Assembly (NCBI RefSeq): GCF_000017245.1 | Contig: NC_009655.1 | Location: 1,550,001-1,614,000, forward strand | DNA from: Actinobacillus succinogenes 130Z | Lineage (GTDB): Bacteria > Pseudomonadota > Gammaproteobacteria > Enterobacterales > Pasteurellaceae | Length of the DNA stretch: 64,000 nt | Direction of reading: 5' to 3' | Shown here: piece by piece, positions 59,877 to 64,000 of the stretch | Numbering within the stretch: position 1 is the first letter of the stretch | Layout: each line of letters opens with the position of its first letter | Program-made: the position numbers and the translations under genes | Notes under the pieces: generated by a model | Database searches by the model: none | What the model saw: the letters and a program-made list of their open reading frames with translations, nothing else | Told to the model about the DNA's origin: nothing

Positions 59877-61322
59877 TTATTCCAAATTCATCATTAAGGC
59901 AAATAAAATCATTTGCACTTCTTTTTCCGATAATTTCGTGCCGTTAAAATATAATCCGTCTTTTTCCAGATTTAAGGAAAATTTTAATCCGGTTTCATCT
60001 TCCGTCAAAACACCATTACTTTTTGCCTGCATAATAAAATCACTCAATAATACATCGGCTTGTTTATCCGCTTCCTTTTTCGATAAATGATCTTTTTTCT
60101 GTCCAATAGCGGACAATAAATCTTTCAACGCCGCTTTGTTAACATCAATTGTCCAATTCAACGTATTAAAAATATTCAGCAAATTGCTTTGTGAAAAACG
60201 TGCCGAATTAATTTCCGCTAAAGCTATATTTGCCGTCATTTCTAAATTTCCCTGTTCGCGTGCCAGCAATAACGGTTCAATCTTTAGTTGCGGTTGATGT
60301 TTTATGATAGTAGACAACGCAATTTCCGCCGCCGGCGACAAAGTTTTATCCGGACGAACTTGCATTTCATTAATCAGTGTATTCATCGATGCTACATCAA
60401 GATGATTGAATTCCCAGTGATTACTTAATGTTCCCAGATTAATATCATTATAATGCAGGGAATCCGCATAACTGTCGATATGGTAATCCACTACGGAATC
60501 TTTTACTTCGGCCGAAAAATCGATTTTTGCATTTTTAACGGTAATCGGTACCCCCTTATCCCGCTGCGTGTGTCCCGATATATGTATTTCATCCGTGTCG
60601 AATTGATAAGACAAATCAAACACGTTAGGCCATTCTGCAAAACGTTCCCCGATTTCCACCGATAATTTTGCATTTTTCAATTGAATAAGACGTTCGGTTA
60701 CTTCTTCCGGCAAAACATTGGGGTTAATTCCTTTCTTGCTAAACTCTTTAATATCTATCCTTGCCTTAGCATTACTACCGTTTTTATTCATTTCATAACC
60801 ACCGGACAAATCTAAGGTAAGATATTCGCCTGCACCTAGCTTGGCTTCATGCAGATTGGCTTGGATTTTCCCGCTTAAACGCTGTCCGTAACTGAGCGTT
60901 AATGCGTTTTTAAACGGCGATTCTTTGGTAATAAACCAATCTTCGGTGAGATCATTACGGACGACCTCCATTTCCGCTGAAAAAATCGACGGCATAAAGT
61001 TAAACCGTTTGATTTGGTTCAATGGTAGCGGTCCGTGGTAAAGCATACCGCTAAAAGGTACCGACATTTGATTATCCGGCAACTTGACTACCGTATCATA
61101 ACTGACTTCGGAACTAAACCAACCGCGTTGGAAACGTACATTATCAATTTTCAGTTGAATTTGCCCATCGTTTGCCGACAGCATACGGGCTATCTCTATA
61201 TTCGTGTGCTGCACCTGTGATTGAAATTCCGCTTCGGCGGTTTTGCCAGTGTACCAGGCCCCTCCCGTCCAGAGGATTGCCGAAGCGATAACTGCCGACA
61301 TCACTAATGTTGTTTTTTTCAT
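59877..61322 (-). CDS. ydgA: YdgA family (DUF945) periplasmic protein
   Basis: A 481-residue protein with an N-terminal membrane anchor or signal (KKTTLVMSAVIASAILWTGGAW) and a long beta-rich periplasmic domain. Recognisable DUF945 features are YTGKTAEAEFQSQVQ after the anchor, SYGQRLSGKIQANLHEAKLG and the later repeats of short beta strands. The function is unknown; E. coli YdgA is a peripheral inner-membrane protein. I chose ATG 61322, preceded by GAGGGGTTT; the open frame reaches 61385 but overlaps the epmC end. The codon use is AT-rich relative to mukB. Confidence 0.87.
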   Translation of the reverse strand: MKKTTLVMSAVIASAILWTGGAWYTGKTAEAEFQSQVQHTNIEIARMLSANDGQIQLKIDNVRFQRGWFSSEVSYDTVVKLPDNQMSVPFSGMLYHGPLPLNQIKRFNFMPSIFSAEMEVVRNDLTEDWFITKESPFKNALTLSYGQRLSGKIQANLHEAKLGAGEYLTLDLSGGYEMNKNGSNAKARIDIKEFSKKGINPNVLPEEVTERLIQLKNAKLSVEIGERFAEWPNVFDLSYQFDTDEIHISGHTQRDKGVPITVKNAKIDFSAEVKDSVVDYHIDSYADSLHYNDINLGTLSNHWEFNHLDVASMNTLINEMQVRPDKTLSPAAEIALSTIIKHQPQLKIEPLLLAREQGNLEMTANIALAEINSARFSQSNLLNIFNTLNWTIDVNKAALKDLLSAIGQKKDHLSKKEADKQADVLLSDFIMQAKSNGVLTEDETGLKFSLNLEKDGLYFNGTKLSEKEVQMILFALMMNLE

Positions 61323-61365
61323 AAACCCCTCAATTCTGATTTTCCCGTTAAATTTATAGCAAAGG

Positions 61366-61929
61366 TTAAATGCGGGATATGTCAAACTTCGCTAAATTAA
61401 TGCAATCTTCCGTACTGTAAAATTGGCTTAATGCATGGCGTAACGTCTCCGCCCGCGCCGGCAAACCATTTTCCGCATAGGTGTTGACTTGCGCATAAAC
61501 CGCTTGTTTGAAAGGCATGTTATCGCCGGGATTACCGTTTAAATTATCCGCACTGGCGAAATAACGGAAATTGGCGGCGGTAGCCAGTATCCATTCGATA
61601 GCCTGCGGTTTAACTTCTACTTTTTCGAACTCCCGTTGCCGTTCCGCCGAACGCCCGTCCGGCTCATACCAATATCCGAAATCCTCCAATTTACGGCGTT
61701 CCTCACCGGCAATCAGCCAATGGGAAATTTCATGTAACGCACTGCTGTAAAAACCGCGGGCAAAATAAATGGCATTGTACGGCAGCACATCATACCCCTC
61801 GGTTTTGTGTCCTGCCGGAATATAAATGGGTTCATCGCCGCCTTTCAGCAATTTGGTATTAAATTCCTTTTCAAAACAATCGTTAAAAATCGCAATAATA
61901 TCGTCCAACGTATGCGTATTCTGTTCCAT
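61366..61929 (-). CDS. epmC: EF-P beta-lysylation hydroxylase EpmC
   Basis: Metal-dependent hydroxylase that adds a hydroxyl to beta-lysylated lysine 34 of elongation factor P. The HExxH-like motif is SSALHEISHWLIAGEERR with His66 and His70, and YWYEPDGRSAERQREFE is the family signature of YfcM. The 187 residues match E. coli EpmC (182). EpmA, EpmB and efp are not in the window. CGGAGTAACATT precedes the ATG. It is encoded between dinB and ydgA. Confidence 0.92.
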   Translation of the reverse strand: MEQNTHTLDDIIAIFNDCFEKEFNTKLLKGGDEPIYIPAGHKTEGYDVLPYNAIYFARGFYSSALHEISHWLIAGEERRKLEDFGYWYEPDGRSAERQREFEKVEVKPQAIEWILATAANFRYFASADNLNGNPGDNMPFKQAVYAQVNTYAENGLPARAETLRHALSQFYSTEDCINLAKFDISRI

Positions 61930-61966
61930 AATGTTACTCCGTAATGACTACCGATTTTCCGGCATT

Positions 61967-63040
61967 CTACCACAAACTCATTTGTTCGCTCTTTTCTTCC
62001 TCGGGAATTGTGACGTGTAATCCGACCAATCGAACGCTTCGTCCCTCGGCCCGTTGCCATATTTGGCTTAATAACGTCGCAAAAGTTTCTTGCTGAAATT
62101 CCACCGCACTTTTCTCTAATGTCGTCACTTGAAAATCGTCAAATTTCAGTTTCACACCCATTTTTCGATAACGCGATAAAGAAATATCCGGCTTGGCTCG
62201 TAATATTCGCCGTTTTAGCTCGGAACAAAGTTCTTCTAGAACCGCCATCCCTTGTTCTAAAGTGAAAATATTTTGTGACAGGGTGCGTTCCACCCCCACG
62301 GATTTTCGTTCTCGATGAGGTTGAACTTCTCGTTCGTCAATACCGTGACTGAAATCCCAAATCCGTTTCCCTATTTTCCCGAAACGGTTTAGTAAGACCG
62401 ACAAGCCGGCATGCTGAACATCTTCACAGGTGTACAATCCCATTTCCAGCAAATGTTCCGATGTCACTTTTCCTACGCCCGGAATTTTACGCAACGGTAA
62501 AGTACGGACAAATTCCGTCACATTTTCCGGATTAATGACAAACTGTCCGTTAGGTTTATTTTGATCGGACGCTATTTTCGCCAGGAATTTCAATGGCGCG
62601 ATGCCGGCAGAGGCTGTGAGGTGTAATTCATCAAAAATCGCTTGACGGATTTCCTGTGCAATCCAAGTGGCGGAACCGCAACATTTTCCGCTATCCGTTA
62701 CATCCAGATACGCTTCATCCAGCGAAAGCGGTTCGATAATATCAGTATAACGATGAAAAATTTGGTGAATTTGTTGCGACACTTGTTTATACAGCGTCAT
62801 ACGAACAGGCAAAACAATCAGATCCGGACACAGCTTCACCGCTTGAGCCGTCGGCATGGCACTGCGACAACCGAATTTTCGGACTTCATAGTTACAGGTT
62901 GTCAATACGCCCCTTTGACGACTGTGTCCACCGACGGCAACAGGTTTGCCGACTAAAGACGGAGCTTCCCGCATTTCTACGGCGGCATAAAAGCAATCCA
63001 TATCAATATGGATAATTTTGCGTTGAAATGATAACTTCAT
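61967..63040 (-). CDS. dinB: DNA polymerase IV (Y family)
   Basis: Error-prone translesion polymerase. The N-terminal motif IIHIDMDCFYAAVEMRE holds the first catalytic Asp (13); SLDEAYLDVT carries the other acids. The little-finger region follows. The clamp-binding end is probably EQMSLW (QxxLW) at the C-terminus. The 357 residues match E. coli DinB (351). The start MKLSFQRKIIHIDMD is family-like. I saw no clear LexA box in the 74 bases before it; the region is mainly an uptake signal. Confidence 0.95.
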   Translation of the reverse strand: MKLSFQRKIIHIDMDCFYAAVEMREAPSLVGKPVAVGGHSRQRGVLTTCNYEVRKFGCRSAMPTAQAVKLCPDLIVLPVRMTLYKQVSQQIHQIFHRYTDIIEPLSLDEAYLDVTDSGKCCGSATWIAQEIRQAIFDELHLTASAGIAPLKFLAKIASDQNKPNGQFVINPENVTEFVRTLPLRKIPGVGKVTSEHLLEMGLYTCEDVQHAGLSVLLNRFGKIGKRIWDFSHGIDEREVQPHRERKSVGVERTLSQNIFTLEQGMAVLEELCSELKRRILRAKPDISLSRYRKMGVKLKFDDFQVTTLEKSAVEFQQETFATLLSQIWQRAEGRSVRLVGLHVTIPEEEKSEQMSLW

Positions 63041-63114
63041 AAAAAGTGCGGCTAAAAAACTTCATAATTTTTGACCGCACTTTAACACAATAAACTGTAT
63101 AAATAAACAATTAA

Positions 63115-64000
63115 TTATTGCGTTCGGGTTAAATTCAGCACTTTGGAGAATAACCGCTTAAATAATAACGGAATAGATTGAGTTCCCCGTCGTTCCATTT
63201 CCGCCGATAAAGCAATGGCAAGATCCGGTTTGGACGTGCGTTGAATGGCGCGTTGAATAATTTTCCGCATCGGCAGATAACGACCTTGCCGTTCCCAACG
63301 GGCTAAACGGATAAACACGTTTTCGAATCCTTCGGTATAGAAGAAATGTTCAATGTCCAGTTTGGGTAACGTGGTAATACGTTGCGAGGACATTTCATGC
63401 TCTTCCAGCAAATTATGAGCGGTTTCGCTGTATTTGCGTCCGGCCTCGTCGCCGTCCGTCAATACATACCATTCGATGCCCATAGCTTTGGCGTATTTGA
63501 TTAACGGACGTAATCCCGACTGGGCAAATTCTACAATACGGATACCTTCCATGCTTAAATTAATATCCAATAATTTAGCTAATTCCGCCAAAATCCAGAC
63601 TTCCGTTTCCCCTTCCACTAAAATCCAGGTTCGCGAAAATAATGCCAGACTGCGGTTATGATGAATATGGAAGGTTAAACGGCGTAAATCCTCTTTTCCC
63701 AATTCACGGCGGAACAATTGATAAGACAAAGTGCGATCCGTATAACGGACCAAACGGCAAATATCTTTTAATTCCGCTTGCGATACCAATTCTACCGAGT
63801 TGGTGGTAGTGATTCGTTGAATCGGCAAATATTGCATGAGCTCCCATAAAATGGCAATCATACGCGGATGCAAACGTGCTTCAGGATCTTCAAACAATAA
63901 GACCGGACGATGGTATTTACTGGTTCTTACCGGGGCGTCGCTAATAAACAGGGTTTGTAAAAATTCCACTAAACGGGTACGTAATTCCCGGGTTTCATCC
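63115..64000 (-). CDS. ybjD: OLD-family ATP-dependent endonuclease, YbjD-like, 5' end missing
   Basis: The frame stays open to the window edge (residues DETRELRTRLVEFLQ precede the GTG at 63969), so the start lies beyond position 64000. The visible 295 residues include the end of the ATPase domain (RPVLLFEDPEARLHPRMIAI, Walker-B-like). Next comes a TOPRIM nuclease domain with RTWILVEGETEVWILAELA (acid motif) and YVLTDGDEAGRKYSE. This architecture is that of OLD-type proteins; the best memory match is E. coli YbjD. OLD relatives are involved in phage defence, but YbjD function is unknown. Confidence 0.8.
   Translation of the reverse strand, partial: DETRELRTRLVEFLQTLFISDAPVRTSKYHRPVLLFEDPEARLHPRMIAILWELMQYLPIQRITTTNSVELVSQAELKDICRLVRYTDRTLSYQLFRRELGKEDLRRLTFHIHHNRSLALFSRTWILVEGETEVWILAELAKLLDINLSMEGIRIVEFAQSGLRPLIKYAKAMGIEWYVLTDGDEAGRKYSETAHNLLEEHEMSSQRITTLPKLDIEHFFYTEGFENVFIRLARWERQGRYLPMRKIIQRAIQRTSKPDLAIALSAEMERRGTQSIPLLFKRLFSKVLNLTRTQ

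Noticed and set aside
1..64000. CRISPR array, prophage or insertion sequence
   Set aside because: No regularly spaced repeats, transposase, integrase or phage structural genes were seen. The repeated motif is the nine-base uptake signal.

Overview
The window looks like a chromosomal segment from a Pasteurellaceae bacterium. The nine-base Haemophilus-type DNA uptake signal AAGTGCGGT (or its complement ACCGCACTT) occurs roughly fifty times, both inside genes and as inverted pairs at gene ends. The gene content (mukFEB, lolCDE, matP, pheST-ihfA, nrdDG, infC-rpmI-rplT) is typical of that family. The mix of lacYZ, dhaKLM and anaerobic ribonucleotide reductase would fit a rumen or mucosal facultative anaerobe of the Basfia/'Mannheimia' succiniciproducens kind. 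That species guess is inference from memory, not a database match.

Layout. 1-3.8 kb: end of a lactose permease gene and a complete lacZ, convergent with topA. 3.8-9.5 kb: topA, sbcB, a YegP-like protein and an EamA transporter, all on the minus strand. 9.6-16.3 kb: the mukF-mukE-mukB chromosome-organising operon (minus). 16.5-21.2 kb (plus): ttcA, then nrdD and nrdG for anaerobic dNTP synthesis, separated by an AT-rich putative abortive-infection (Abi-alpha/DUF4393) gene flanked by a 9-bp direct repeat. 21.2-22.9 kb (minus): aphA and a TatD-family nuclease. 23-27.7 kb (plus): pth-ychF, a membrane methyltransferase, a homocysteine S-methyltransferase and a basic amino acid antiporter. 27.8-32.8 kb (minus): nlpC, ihfA, pheT, an unknown exported protein, pheS and tRNA-Val(GAC). 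32.9-42.1 kb: glmM-folP, a sugar efflux transporter (plus), pgi, alr, dnaB and aroG.

42.3-51 kb (minus): prfA, an RDD protein, prmC, sirB1, kdsA, a 2-hydroxyacid dehydrogenase and lolC-lolD-lolE, with a large nested palindrome between lolC and lolD. 51-54.4 kb: sixA (plus), dhaK-dhaL-dhaM (minus) and rimI (plus). 54.5-57.5 kb: fabA, a Lon-like protease gene and divergent matP. 57.8-59.6 kb (minus): cspD, rplT, rpmI and infC. 59.9-64 kb (minus): ydgA, epmC, dinB and the 3' part of a YbjD-like OLD-family gene cut by the window end.

The window is mostly core housekeeping: DNA topology, segregation, replication and repair (topA, sbcB, mukFEB, matP, dnaB, dinB), translation (pheST, prfA, prmC, pth, infC, ribosomal proteins, epmC, ttcA) and envelope synthesis (kdsA, glmM, lolCDE, fabA, alr). 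The points most worth a second look are the defence-like gene inserted in nrdDG, the palindrome splitting lolCDE, the unknown exported protein splitting pheST, an AUU start codon apparently kept in infC behind an upstream AUG, a strong terminator between infC and rpmI, and a matS-like site beside matP. No CRISPR array, prophage, insertion sequence or rRNA gene was seen. No gene-free stretch exceeds about 300 bases; the longest (59587-59876, 57489-57767, 44225-44501, 6464-6712) are covered in the entries or the rejected list.
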